DNA of 64,000 nt from an uncultured Lachnospiraceae bacterium. Its GTDB lineage: Bacteria; Bacillota; Clostridia; Lachnospirales; Lachnospiraceae. The notes below the pieces were generated by a model that was not told where the DNA came from, did no database searches, and worked only from the letters and a program-made list of their open reading frames with translations. This document shows, in pieces, positions 15,952 through 24,427 of this stretch (the first letter of the stretch is position 1; every line of letters begins with the position of its first letter). Location: contig CANPZL010000006.1 of NCBI GenBank assembly GCA_947589055.1, positions 1-64,000 of the forward strand, given 5' to 3'. Both the position numbers and the translations under genes were made by a program.

Positions 15952-18921
15952 TTATTCCTCTCCTAATCTCCGTTCAAATTCTTTCGTCCACACGGTTGTC
16001 TGCTCCTCATCTAAGTTAATAACAGCAAGGTTAAGTTTCTCCATCACATCAGTCATTATATCCGCAGTATATTCATATGTCTTTAACTGTTTCATGATTT
16101 CATCCGCTGTATCGACATCCATCTTTGCCATCGCATCCCTTAACAATCGCAGGAATTCCTTAATCCGTTCCTTATCTGGTTTTATCGTTCCTTTACTTTG
16201 TTTTTCTTCCTCAACTACCGGTTTCAAGACTTCCTGCATTTTCCGCCATTCCTTTAAAAAGACCGGTGTAATATTCTTGATGACATCCACCTTTTCATCC
16301 CTTGCCGCATATTCCAACAGTCTTGCCACTCCGGAAAGCGATACTGCGCCAATCATAGCAGCCGAATTCTTCATGGAATGTACTTTAACACGATAATCAC
16401 CGACTGCCTGCTTATAATTGGGGATTTCATCAAGCTTTGCCAGAAGCTCTTCTAGTTGCCCTGCTTCAGATTCAATCGTATCATAAAACAAATGTATCGT
16501 ATCCAGCAGCATATCTGAATCCTGACAATATATTCTGGCATACTTCCAGTCGATCCCTTCTAATTCCGGTAATATGCTATCATTCTCTCCATTTTTTTCT
16601 GTTTCGGAGAAAACAGGTTCTCCTTTTGTATAAATCACTTTGCTTTCCGGGAGTGTCTCCTGAATCATTTTCTCCAGTTTTTCCGGATTGACTGGCTTTG
16701 GCAGAAAATCATAAAATCCCTCTGCCAAAAACATTTCTCTTGAACCGGTCATGGTATTCGCTGTCAATGCGATCACCGGCGTATCCTTACACGGATAATC
16801 CTTCCACTCCCGCATCTTATGCAATACCTCGATACCATTTAAATCCGGCATCATATGATCCAGAAAGATAAGATCGTAGGCCTTTTCACGGACATATTCC
16901 AGACATTGCTCTCCGCCTACAGCCTCATCAATCTTAATCCTTGTTGATTTTAACAGATTACGAAATACCTTTCGATTTATGGCATTATCATCTACTACCA
17001 ATATCTGTGCCTGCGGCGCCGTAAACATGACCTGATAAGAATATGTCCATGCCTGATTCTGAATCCGCTCTTCCAGATTGCCGATCGGTTCATGATTGAT
17101 GATCTTCTGTCTAAGGGTAAAATAAAAGACAGACCCCTTGCCATATTCGCTTTGTACATGCAGCTTACTGTCCATACTTTCCAATAGTCTTATAACAATG
17201 CTGATGCCAAGACCGGTGCCTTCAATATTCCGGTTGCGCTGCTCGTCAATTCGTTCAAACTCGTGGAAAAGCTTCTCTATATCTTCCTCCCGTATACCAA
17301 TCCCTGTATCTTCTACCCGAAAGGTCAAATCAACTATGTCATCTTTGACATCTGCCTTAACCGTTAAAGTCACACTGCCTTCTTCTGTATACTTGACCGC
17401 ATTGTTCATCAGATTTAATAAAATCTGGCGAATCCTGACATCATCTCCCAATAATACAGAAGGCATACCTTCATCCAGTGATAGATTCAACTCCAGTCCT
17501 TTGTCCTGTGCTTTTATTCCAATCATATTTATGACATCATGGATCAGACTGCTCACATCATATTCCACTAAAAGAATGTTTAATTTTCCGGATTCGATTT
17601 TCGATATATCCAAAATATCGTTGATCAAAGAAAGTAAAACTTGTCCTGCATTTTGAATATCCAATGCATACTCTTTGATCTCTTTTTCCTGACTCTCTCG
17701 CAAGATCATGGCATTCATGCCGAGAATCGTATTAATCGGCGTCCGTATCTCATGGGACATATTAGCAAGAAAACGTCCTTTCGATTCGCTTTCATGCAAC
17801 GCACGCTGCATTTCTCTGTCCATATGCAGTATTTCACGAACTGTACCCATCACAGCAAATATAAGAAGGAAAATTAACCCAATCGCTAAAATAATACCGT
17901 TAAATTCGTTTTCTCTGCGGAAATAAATAAAAATCTGAACAACTGCCGCAACAAACACGCCAGACATTCCGACTGCAACATAACTGTATCTTTTAACGTA
18001 TCCTTTCCAAAAATCCAATAGAAATGTTACGACCATCAGAATGATAGAAACTATACAAATAGCAGCAGTATAGATGATCGTATCCGTAAAATCACGAAGC
18101 CCGATTATATGCAGACTGCTGAATAAAAGAAAACTAATAATCACGACGCCTTCCATAACATTGTATACCTTTTGATACCGTCCTCTTTGAATTTCATTCA
18201 TATAAAGAAGAAACGGAAAAGGCATGAAGATTACCATAAGAAACGTCATATCATTAACGACCGAAAGATTCGGGAAAATCAACTGCCGAAAGGTGGAATT
18301 TGTAATCAACCAGACAGCCGCCGCCAGGGTTCCCCAGCCCAGATATTCAATCGACACTTTTCTATGATACTTAAACCGGAGTACCAAGCTTGCAAGAACC
18401 GTGATCACGCTAAGCAATAATGTAATGAAAGACGCTGTCAACTCCATTCCGAACTGATCATAAAAATAGTTCCAGATTCCCATGGGATTTCCATAATATA
18501 CATCATAAAAAATGCCGGAATAAGAAGAATCCGTTTGGGTTTCTACACGGAGTGTTTTTCCTGCATCCCCGCTGTCAAGCTCTAAAAAGACATAAGCGGC
18601 AGCGCTTAATCCTCCAAACAGTCTGGTTTCGTCTGTCGAATATTCCTGCCTAAGCTCTCCGTCAATATAAAACCTCATATCCTGCTTTGCACTTCGGAAA
18701 CAAAGATACCGACTGTTTTCGATCGTTGCCGGCAAAACTGTCTGTATAACTACAACTTCGTTTCTTTCCGCATCGCATCTTCCGGGAATCTCTACCGGCT
18801 GCTCCTCTCCTGATTCTAAGATCCTTACCCATCTCCCTGTATACACTTTACAGGCATCTGTTTCCTCCAATGTATCTTTAGGAAGAATGCATTCTCCCAA
18901 AATAAAAAAGGAAGCAATCAC
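15952..18921 (-). CDS. Hybrid sensor histidine kinase, 7TM sensor, with HPt domain; disrupted or unusual start
   Basis: About 989 residues counted from the GTG at 18921. Order: extracellular sensor domain (about 20-155), seven hydrophobic segments (about 160-360) in the 7TMR-DISM pattern, dimerisation/phosphoacceptor domain with H390 in NMSHEIRTP, ATPase domain (N box NLMNNAVK, G boxes EDTGIGI and GTGLGIS), receiver (DD at 644-645, D688, K742) and a C-terminal HPt with H848 in VHSMKNSA. All phosphotransfer residues are present. No ribosome binding site precedes the GTG. In the same frame ATG AAA ACA AAA ATA TAA starts at 18975, and the codons after that TAA encode a hydrophobic stretch ending in ILGEC. 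So a signal peptide seems to have been cut by a nonsense codon at 18958-18960. Confidence 0.85.
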   Translation of the reverse strand: MIASFFILGECILPKDTLEETDACKVYTGRWVRILESGEEQPVEIPGRCDAERNEVVVIQTVLPATIENSRYLCFRSAKQDMRFYIDGELRQEYSTDETRLFGGLSAAAYVFLELDSGDAGKTLRVETQTDSSYSGIFYDVYYGNPMGIWNYFYDQFGMELTASFITLLLSVITVLASLVLRFKYHRKVSIEYLGWGTLAAAVWLITNSTFRQLIFPNLSVVNDMTFLMVIFMPFPFLLYMNEIQRGRYQKVYNVMEGVVIISFLLFSSLHIIGLRDFTDTIIYTAAICIVSIILMVVTFLLDFWKGYVKRYSYVAVGMSGVFVAAVVQIFIYFRRENEFNGIILAIGLIFLLIFAVMGTVREILHMDREMQRALHESESKGRFLANMSHEIRTPINTILGMNAMILRESQEKEIKEYALDIQNAGQVLLSLINDILDISKIESGKLNILLVEYDVSSLIHDVINMIGIKAQDKGLELNLSLDEGMPSVLLGDDVRIRQILLNLMNNAVKYTEEGSVTLTVKADVKDDIVDLTFRVEDTGIGIREEDIEKLFHEFERIDEQRNRNIEGTGLGISIVIRLLESMDSKLHVQSEYGKGSVFYFTLRQKIINHEPIGNLEERIQNQAWTYSYQVMFTAPQAQILVVDDNAINRKVFRNLLKSTRIKIDEAVGGEQCLEYVREKAYDLIFLDHMMPDLNGIEVLHKMREWKDYPCKDTPVIALTANTMTGSREMFLAEGFYDFLPKPVNPEKLEKMIQETLPESKVIYTKGEPVFSETEKNGENDSILPELEGIDWKYARIYCQDSDMLLDTIHLFYDTIESEAGQLEELLAKLDEIPNYKQAVGDYRVKVHSMKNSAAMIGAVSLSGVARLLEYAARDEKVDVIKNITPVFLKEWRKMQEVLKPVVEEEKQSKGTIKPDKERIKEFLRLLRDAMAKMDVDTADEIMKQLKTYEYTADIMTDVMEKLNLAVINLDEEQTTVWTKEFERRLGEE

Positions 18922-19072
18922 AAAGATCAGAATACCAAATATGATATTTATGACGTATTATATTTTTGTTTTCATTTTGTGTTTTAAAATTACCGTAGTC
19001 CATTGCAGATATGAACAGGCTCAGACCGTACTAAACTCCCTTTTCCGGTCGCTTTGAGCAAATTCTTGTAAC

Positions 19073-19099
19073 ATTATACACATTGTAGCATATTGTAAA
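19073..19099 (-). promoter_or_regulatory. Possible promoter of the phosphorelay genes
   Basis: On the minus strand TTTACA and TATAAT are seen, but the spacer is only 15 bases, so the match is suboptimal. It lies about 100 bases upstream of the ATG at 18975. Confidence 0.35.
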
Positions 19100-19157
19100 T
19101 TCAAAGTCCACAATCCCGCTGTTAAAATCAGGAAATAAACGAGGCAAATTCCGAAAA

Positions 19158-20090
19158 TCATTTTCTTTTATATGTTTTGACATATACAAACACCATAGCG
19201 ATCAAACATAAAAAACTAACAGCTGCCACATATCCCGTCATTTCACTTATATCAAAAGAATGACCGAATAAATGTGCTTCAAACGAAAATACCTCTCGAA
19301 GCGAGTCTGCAAACATACCGTCGTCAAGACCACCAATGGAACGGTCCATTTCATTCAAAACTCCACGCAGCAAAATATTTCGCAGCAGAATCGTGACATG
19401 ACTGGCAGGGAAAATATTACATATGGTCTGTACAGATTCCGAAAACTGTGAAATCGGAATATATGCACCAATCACAAATCCCGCTGAAGCAGACAGGATC
19501 CCAAAAAAGGCACTGCTTGCCGAGGTGGATTTTAAAAATAACATGATGATCATAAGCAATGCCGTGGCTGAGACAGAGCCTAACAGAACCACTCCATACG
19601 CTGCGGCCACGCTTCCTAATTCTATGTAAGTCTTCCCCATAGCAGTCAGGATAACAAGTCCCACGGTTAAAATCAATCCGGTCATTAGGATTGCCGATAT
19701 AGCCGCTGACACAAAATAAGACAGTACAATCTGCCATCTGCGAATTGGCGTTGCCGCTATATCATAATCCACTTTATTCTCACGGTCTCTCACAATAACC
19801 GTCAGACATTGAAAAGGTATCGTAATCATCGCCGAACCTAAGATTCCTGAAAAAAGAAGCAGATTTGAAAAAGTGGTAACGTCTTCGGTTTTTACAAGAT
19901 TTTCCATACCTGCAACCGACCCAAGAACCGAATTGATCGCATCTACAAATGTTCCTTTCAAAAATATAAGATACAATACAAAGATAATGATTGAAGTCAT
20001 CAGTGAAAAGATAATCGACTGCCTGTCCTTAAAAAACACCAAAAGATTTCGTTTTGTTAATCCCATGAATTTTTTCATATCACGCTTCAA
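19158..20090 (-). CDS. ABC-2 type transporter permease
   Basis: A 310-residue membrane protein with six hydrophobic segments in the ABC-2 exporter pattern: one near residue 30, an extracellular region of about 30 residues, then five segments from about residue 75 to the end, with ATPIRRWQIVLSYF in the coupling region. Its start lies 11 bases inside the ATPase gene upstream, so the two are translationally coupled and form one exporter. The ATPase belongs to the DrrA-like group, which exports drugs, lipids or peptides; the real substrate is unknown. The LytTR and DUF3021 genes upstream suggest envelope-stress or peptide-response control. Confidence 0.88.
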   Translation of the reverse strand: MKRDMKKFMGLTKRNLLVFFKDRQSIIFSLMTSIIIFVLYLIFLKGTFVDAINSVLGSVAGMENLVKTEDVTTFSNLLLFSGILGSAMITIPFQCLTVIVRDRENKVDYDIAATPIRRWQIVLSYFVSAAISAILMTGLILTVGLVILTAMGKTYIELGSVAAAYGVVLLGSVSATALLMIIMLFLKSTSASSAFFGILSASAGFVIGAYIPISQFSESVQTICNIFPASHVTILLRNILLRGVLNEMDRSIGGLDDGMFADSLREVFSFEAHLFGHSFDISEMTGYVAAVSFLCLIAMVFVYVKTYKRK

Positions 20091-20979
20091 ACTCCTTTCC
20101 CGTCAGATGAAGAAATACATCATCCATACTGCCCTTTATAATCTCATAGTCCGTGATCTGTTCTCGGTTTTTGTATAAAAACTCTGTGATATTCCCCTGT
20201 ATCATCACATTATAATGATCCGAATCATATGTACATGCATATCCATTCAGGATTGCTTCCCGTTCTTTTGAACGATCCGTATACCAGATTAACTTTGCGT
20301 TTACATATTGGCTTTTCAGCTCTGCCGGGGTCCCTTGTACTAAAATCTTCCCTTTATCCAGAATGACAACCCGATCTGCATCCCTTGTTTCTTCCATGTA
20401 GTGTGTTGTCAAAAAGATCGTCATGTTCTTTTCCTTTCTCAGATAATGGATATGATCCCACACAAGCTTACGGGATTTTGGATCCAAACCAGTAGTTGGT
20501 TCGTCCAGAAAGAGAATCCTCGGCTCATGAAGCATTGCCCTTACGATGTCAACCCGCCTTCTCTGTCCGCCAGATAGCTTATCATACCTGCGGTTCCAGA
20601 TTTCATCCAACTCAAAACTAGCGACAAACGGTAACAGTCTTTCGTCCACCTGTCGTTTTGAAAGTCCATAATAAGCTCCTCTTGTATACAGATTTTCTTT
20701 CACCGTTAATTTATCATCCAACACCGAATTCTGAAAAACGATTCCTATAGTATTACGGATCGCATCGTCATCCTTTCCCAGCTCCAGATCAAAAATCTTT
20801 ACAAAACCACCGCTCTTTTTTAGAATTGTACATAAAATGTTAATCGTAGTCGATTTTCCTGCACCGTTTTCTCCAAGAAAAGCAAATAACTCTCCTTCTT
20901 TTACCGAAAACGAAATCGAATTCAGCGCCTGATACTCTTTATATTTTTTGGTCAAGTCGGATACTGTGATCGCATTCAT
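20080..20979 (-). CDS. ABC transporter ATP-binding protein (DrrA-like)
   Basis: A 299-residue ATPase. Walker A is GENGAGKST at about 36-44, the signature is LSGGQRRRVDI at about 135-145, Walker B with the Glu is ILFLDEPTTGLD at about 155-166, and the switch His is in LTTHYMEE. The C-terminal 80 residues form the extension typical of DrrA/daunorubicin-type exporters. GGAGGGAAAGAAATC precedes the ATG. A 13-base direct repeat with 21-base period, the usual layout for LytTR sites, lies 70-103 bases upstream, and the LytTR gene lies in the same direction before it, so this pair is probably switched on by that regulator. Confidence 0.93.
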   Translation of the reverse strand: MNAITVSDLTKKYKEYQALNSISFSVKEGELFAFLGENGAGKSTTINILCTILKKSGGFVKIFDLELGKDDDAIRNTIGIVFQNSVLDDKLTVKENLYTRGAYYGLSKRQVDERLLPFVASFELDEIWNRRYDKLSGGQRRRVDIVRAMLHEPRILFLDEPTTGLDPKSRKLVWDHIHYLRKEKNMTIFLTTHYMEETRDADRVVILDKGKILVQGTPAELKSQYVNAKLIWYTDRSKEREAILNGYACTYDSDHYNVMIQGNITEFLYKNREQITDYEIIKGSMDDVFLHLTGKEFEA

Positions 20980-21048
20980 GATTTCTTTCCCTCCTGTTGC
21001 TTGATGGAACCTATTCTAACAAATTTACCAAAATAAAAAAGTGCTTCC

Positions 21049-21082
21049 TGACCAAGATGCATCTGCATATGACCAAGCTGCA
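21049..21082 (-). promoter_or_regulatory. Direct-repeat operator, probable LytTR binding site
   Basis: On the minus strand TGCAGCTTGGTCA and TGCATCTTGGTCA (12 of 13 identical) repeat with a 21-base period. LytTR proteins bind pairs of about 9-bp direct repeats spaced this way on one DNA face. The repeats lie upstream of a weak promoter with TAGAAT near 21015 and of the ABC ATPase gene. Confidence 0.6.
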
Positions 21083-21109
21083 CTTTCCATACTATCCAGC
21101 AAAAACCGA

Positions 21110-21544
21110 TCAATCCCTATCCTGTATATCCTTTAGCGCTTCATTTATCTTCTTTGCATCACTTTGGGTAATCCAGATTGTTGCCGCCCATACGAATCCA
21201 TAAATCAGAACATACATAACTGCAATCGGAATATACTCTTGTATGCTCTCATACCAATGAAACAGATACCCGCATAATGAAACCAAAGCTCCCAGACTGA
21301 TAAAATGGAGAATCAGCCGGGGAACAAACCGCTTCGGGTTATATCCGTTACAATTACTGATAAGTACTGACGGAATAGAACATAAAAAGCCGGTGAGGAT
21401 AATCGAAAACGGTATATACCACTGCCATACAATCGTCCCACTGCCTTCCGATACATATTGAATCATTTTCTGAACACCAATACCGAATAAAATCCCTGTG
21501 GAAATCATCAACGTCTGGTGAAATATAAGCTTTATGTTTTTCAT
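21110..21544 (-). CDS. DUF3021 membrane protein
   Basis: A 144-residue membrane protein with four hydrophobic segments (about 8-28, 40-58, 76-95 and 105-125) and charged ends. In size, topology and position directly after a LytTR gene it matches the DUF3021 family, which forms membrane-inhibitor/regulator pairs with LytTR DNA-binding proteins. The gap to the LytTR stop is one base, so the genes are coupled. The inferred role is to hold or modulate the LytTR partner at the membrane in response to an envelope signal. The ABC exporter downstream (20080-20979 and 19158-20090) is the likely regulated target. Confidence 0.82.
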   Translation of the reverse strand: MKNIKLIFHQTLMISTGILFGIGVQKMIQYVSEGSGTIVWQWYIPFSIILTGFLCSIPSVLISNCNGYNPKRFVPRLILHFISLGALVSLCGYLFHWYESIQEYIPIAVMYVLIYGFVWAATIWITQSDAKKINEALKDIQDRD

Positions 21545-21545
21545 A

Positions 21546-21980
21546 TCACAGTCCCAGCTTTCTTTTTAAATCTTTAACATAATTCCTAGAAATCAAAATC
21601 CGTTCGCCATTTAACAGTTCTGCAAGCATCCTGCCATTTAAGTCTGCCTTTACCATACGGATCTTCCGGATATTCACAATCATAGCTTTTGAACAACGGA
21701 AATAATTCATGCCTAATATTTCTTCCAGCTCATACAGACGATATTTTGTCTCGTAACAGCCTTCCTTCGTATATACATATGTATGTTTGTCAACAGACTC
21801 CATATAGTAGATTTCCGTTGTCCTGCAAATAACTGTCTCCCCGTCATCTGTACAGGGGATACAGTCACAGTTATTTTCCAACAGGTTTATTGCATTCCGG
21901 ATCGGTTCCGTAATCTCGACCGCATAAATATCCGTATGTTCTTCTAGTGAAGAATTGACCTGTTTAATCGTTACCTTCAT
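21546..21980 (-). CDS. LytTR-family DNA-binding regulator
   Basis: A 144-residue protein whose C-terminal 95 residues are a LytTR DNA-binding domain: EIYYMESVDKHTYVYT, then the LYELEEILGMNYFRCSKAMI block and LNGRMLAELLNGERILISR. The N-terminal part (MKVTIKQVN) has no receiver domain, as is usual in the group paired with DUF3021. An earlier ATG at 22019 with GGGAG before it would add 13 residues (four of them Cys), but the extended -10 at 22035-22043 would put transcription start almost on that site, so the ATG at 21980 with AAGGATG is preferred. It probably activates the ABC genes through the direct repeat at 21049-21082. Confidence 0.88.
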   Translation of the reverse strand: MKVTIKQVNSSLEEHTDIYAVEITEPIRNAINLLENNCDCIPCTDDGETVICRTTEIYYMESVDKHTYVYTKEGCYETKYRLYELEEILGMNYFRCSKAMIVNIRKIRMVKADLNGRMLAELLNGERILISRNYVKDLKRKLGL

Positions 21981-22034
21981 AACATCATCCTTTTCACAAT
22001 CGTTGCATTTGCATGGCATTCTTCTCTCCCTGCA

Positions 22035-22043
22035 ATTATACCA
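22035..22043 (-). promoter_or_regulatory. Extended -10 element before the LytTR gene
   Basis: On the minus strand TGGTATAAT matches an extended -10. A -35 is not clear. Its position supports the downstream start at 21980. The rest of 22044-22246 is A+T-rich without other clear signals. Confidence 0.5.
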
Positions 22044-22246
22044 TATTTTTATGTTTTAAAATACTCCTTATTATTAAAAAGGAATCGCCTTACGGTAAAA
22101 AAGGCAGCCAAAAACAAGAGAAAGACCGCTAGCACCACACTATTCCGAACTCAAAAAGTTAAAAAACAAAAGACAAGCATTGTGGAAATGTATATAACAG
22201 GCTATTCCATCATCATACATATTTTTAATAATCTTCCGCAAACGGG

Positions 22247-22274
22247 TTGACTAAAGAAATAAAGATGTTATAAT
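22247..22274 (+). promoter_or_regulatory. Promoter of the GntR/ABC cassette
   Basis: TTGACT at 22247-22252 and TATAAT at 22269-22274 with a 16-base spacer, a strong match to a vegetative promoter. The operator-like repeat at 22272-22296 begins within the -10. Confidence 0.8.
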
Positions 22275-22296
22275 GTACTTGTACATTAAGTACATT
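22272..22296 (+). promoter_or_regulatory. GTACATT repeat operator, probable GntR autoregulation site
   Basis: AATGTAC-TT-GTACATT is a perfect inverted repeat at 22272-22287, followed by a further GTACATT half-site ending at 22296. It covers the transcription start of the GntR gene, as expected for self-repression by a YtrA-type regulator. Confidence 0.65.
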
Positions 22297-22317
22297 AAGA
22301 AAGCAGAGGTGGTGAAA

Positions 22318-22695
22318 ATGGAAATCATTATCAGTAACAATGCCAATAAACCGATTTATGAGCAAATCACATCACAGATCAAGGCAATGATAATGAGCGG
22401 CGAATTACAAGCTGGTGACGCAATTCCCTCAATGCGGGCGTTGGCGAAATCAATTCATGTAAGTGTTATTACAGTTCAAAAAGCCTATGAGGACTTACAA
22501 AGGGACGGATTTATTGAAACGACAGTAGGAAGAGGTAGTTTCGTATCGGTACAAAACAAGGAATTTTACCAAGAAGAACAGCAGCGCATAGCAGAAGAAC
22601 ACTTACAGGCTGCTGCCGAAATTGGGCGAACAAGCAATATTTCCCTTGAAAAATTGACGGAACTGTTATCTTTATTTTACCGGGAGGACGAATAA
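22318..22695 (+). CDS. GntR-family regulator, YtrA subfamily
   Basis: A 125-residue protein. Residues 10-75 are a winged helix-turn-helix of the GntR family: PIYEQITSQIKAMIMSG, PSMRALAKSIHVSVITVQKAY and IETTVGRGSFV. The short helical C-terminal tail of about 45 residues marks the YtrA subfamily, which usually represses the ABC transporter it is co-transcribed with. The frame can be extended 15 codons upstream (22273), through the operator, but AGAGGTGGTGAAA places the start at 22318. One base separates its stop from the ATPase gene. The effector is unknown; related regulators respond to cell-envelope-active antibiotics. Confidence 0.9.
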   Translation: MEIIISNNANKPIYEQITSQIKAMIMSGELQAGDAIPSMRALAKSIHVSVITVQKAYEDLQRDGFIETTVGRGSFVSVQNKEFYQEEQQRIAEEHLQAAAEIGRTSNISLEKLTELLSLFYREDE

Positions 22696-22696
22696 C

Positions 22697-23563
22697 ATGG
22701 AAAATATTTTAGAATTGCAGGAAATTTCTAAGACATTTCCGAAATCAAATTTCACATTGGATAAACTTTCATTTTCATTACCCTATGGGACTATTTTAGG
22801 CTTTGTTGGTGAAAACGGGGCTGGCAAGACCACAACTATTGGGTGTATTTTAAATACCGTCAAAAAAGACAGCGGCATAGTAAAATTGTTTGGCAAGGAA
22901 ATGCAAGACGATGATACGGATATTCGAGAGAAAATAGGCGTAGTTTATGACGGAGATAACTTTCCCGGCTTTTGGACAGCAAAACAGTTGTCAGAAGTTA
23001 TGAGTGGAATTTATACACAATGGGATAATGCTTTATTTCAAAAGTATTTGGAGGATTTTCATTTATCGTCTAAACAAAAAATCAAAGACTATTCCAGAGG
23101 AATGACTATGAAATTAGCGATTGCAGTTGCTTTGTCACACCACCCGCAGCTATTGATTTTAGACGAAGCAACCAGTGGTTTAGACCCTGTCATGCGTGAT
23201 GAAATGCTGGACGTTTTTCTTGAATTTGTACAGGAAGAAAACCATTCTATCCTTTTATCTTCTCACATCACAAGTGATTTAGAAAAAGTAGCCGATTATA
23301 TCACATTTATTCATAACGGTAAATTGATTATGACTGTATCTAAAAATGATTTGTCATATAATTATGCCGTTATGAGATGTAAAGAAAGTCAATTCCTTGC
23401 ATTGGACCCCAGTGATATTATTGCTTATCGAAAAAGAGATTTTCAGATTGATGTTTTAGTTTCTAATGGGAAAGAAGTACAGCGAAAATATAAAAACAGC
23501 GTTGTAGACCATGTATCTGTTGATGAAGTTATGCTGTTATTGGTAAAGGGGGAACGATTATGA
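22697..23563 (+). CDS. ABC transporter ATP-binding protein
   Basis: A 288-residue ATPase with Walker A GENGAGKTT at about 36-44, signature YSRGMTMKLAIA at about 134-145, Walker B LLILDEATSGLD at about 150-161 and switch His in LSSHITSD. The signature is the SRGM variant common in YtrB-like and bacitracin-type exporters. It starts one base after the GntR stop, and its last four bases overlap the permease start (ATGA), so the three genes are one operon. The module is more A+T-rich than its surroundings and uses AAA and TTA/TTT codons more freely, which suggests transfer. Confidence 0.93.
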   Translation: MENILELQEISKTFPKSNFTLDKLSFSLPYGTILGFVGENGAGKTTTIGCILNTVKKDSGIVKLFGKEMQDDDTDIREKIGVVYDGDNFPGFWTAKQLSEVMSGIYTQWDNALFQKYLEDFHLSSKQKIKDYSRGMTMKLAIAVALSHHPQLLILDEATSGLDPVMRDEMLDVFLEFVQEENHSILLSSHITSDLEKVADYITFIHNGKLIMTVSKNDLSYNYAVMRCKESQFLALDPSDIIAYRKRDFQIDVLVSNGKEVQRKYKNSVVDHVSVDEVMLLLVKGERL

Positions 23564-24204
23564 AAGGACTGCTTAAAATTAATTTTTTGGCTGTATGCTC
23601 AAATGTGAAAGTTTTTTCGGCTTTTATGCTTATGTTGGGAATCTTTGTTGTTGCGGTTATTAGTCAATCACTTCTTATTGGCTATGTACTGTTGAGCATA
23701 GTCGGATTTTCAGTTATTGCAGTTACCAGCATAAAAAAAGAGTTTGTTTCCAAATGGGGAAAATACAAATTAACATTGCCGATAAAAAGAGCTAACATTG
23801 TAAAAAGCTATTTTGTCAGTCAGTTAATATGGCTGATCGTAGGGACTGTCTTTGCCGGAGCAAGTATAAGTCTGTCATGGCTTTTGCATGGGTGTCCTTT
23901 TGATAACAGTATTGATACTCTGTCGATATTTGCATTAGGAATTAGTGTAAGCCTTTTTACGGGAGCATTTTTCTTTCCTCTGTTTTATTTAGTCGGGGAG
24001 GAAAAAGGTGAGGTTTCTTTAATTATCAGCTTACTTTGTGGAATCGGTATTTCGTTGGGAATCATCCGTACGCTTAACCTTTATTTAACGCCTGGTTTTA
24101 CTACTGTTTTGATTGGTTCAGTTATTTTGATTATATGCTCATTGTTAATGTTTGCGTTATCTTATCCTTTAACAGTTAATATCTACAAGAAAAAAGAATA
24201 CTAA
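23560..24204 (+). CDS. ABC-2 type permease of the GntR cassette
   Basis: A 214-residue membrane protein with six hydrophobic segments, of the short ABC-2 permease group that accompanies YtrA-type regulators. Visible marks are the charged SIKKEFVSKWGKYKLTLPIK region after the second segment (typical 'E..gKWe.y..tlPv.r' coupling motif) and a C-terminal basic tail. Together with the upstream ATPase it should form a homodimeric exporter or lipid-cycle protection pump. Overlap of four bases with the ATPase gene indicates coupling. Substrate is not predictable. After its stop no terminator reading in this direction is obvious; the next hairpin (24328-24363) can be used from both sides. Confidence 0.85.
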   Translation: MKGLLKINFLAVCSNVKVFSAFMLMLGIFVVAVISQSLLIGYVLLSIVGFSVIAVTSIKKEFVSKWGKYKLTLPIKRANIVKSYFVSQLIWLIVGTVFAGASISLSWLLHGCPFDNSIDTLSIFALGISVSLFTGAFFFPLFYLVGEEKGEVSLIISLLCGIGISLGIIRTLNLYLTPGFTTVLIGSVILIICSLLMFALSYPLTVNIYKKKEY

Positions 24205-24327
24205 TGCTGTAGCATAACCAGTTGGAGCGGTCAATAAGATAACGGGAGATAGTATTTGTCGCTAACATAATCATACTCACATTCAATGATACAGAAAAAA
24301 AAATTGTTACAGCATTCGACTTTATAC

Positions 24328-24363
24328 AAAAAGGGGTTCACCAGTCATTCCGGTGAACCCCTT
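24328..24363 (-). terminator. Intrinsic terminator after ppdK
   Basis: A perfect 12-bp stem (AAGGGGTTCACC) with a nine-base loop, followed on the minus strand by five T residues. It lies 65 bases past the ppdK stop and may also stop the plus-strand ABC cassette. Confidence 0.9.
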
Positions 24364-24427
24364 AACGCTTAAATATTTAGTTCAAGCCATTTTTGCTTTT
24401 TGCCAAATTACTTTTGGCCTCAAGCAA

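Noticed and set aside
24203..24316. Nine-base inverted repeat (AATGCTGTA / TACAGCATT) about 95 bases apart after the GntR cassette, as possible ends of a mobile element
   Set aside because: No transposase, no target duplication and no matching copy at the left side of the cassette were seen; chance is likely.
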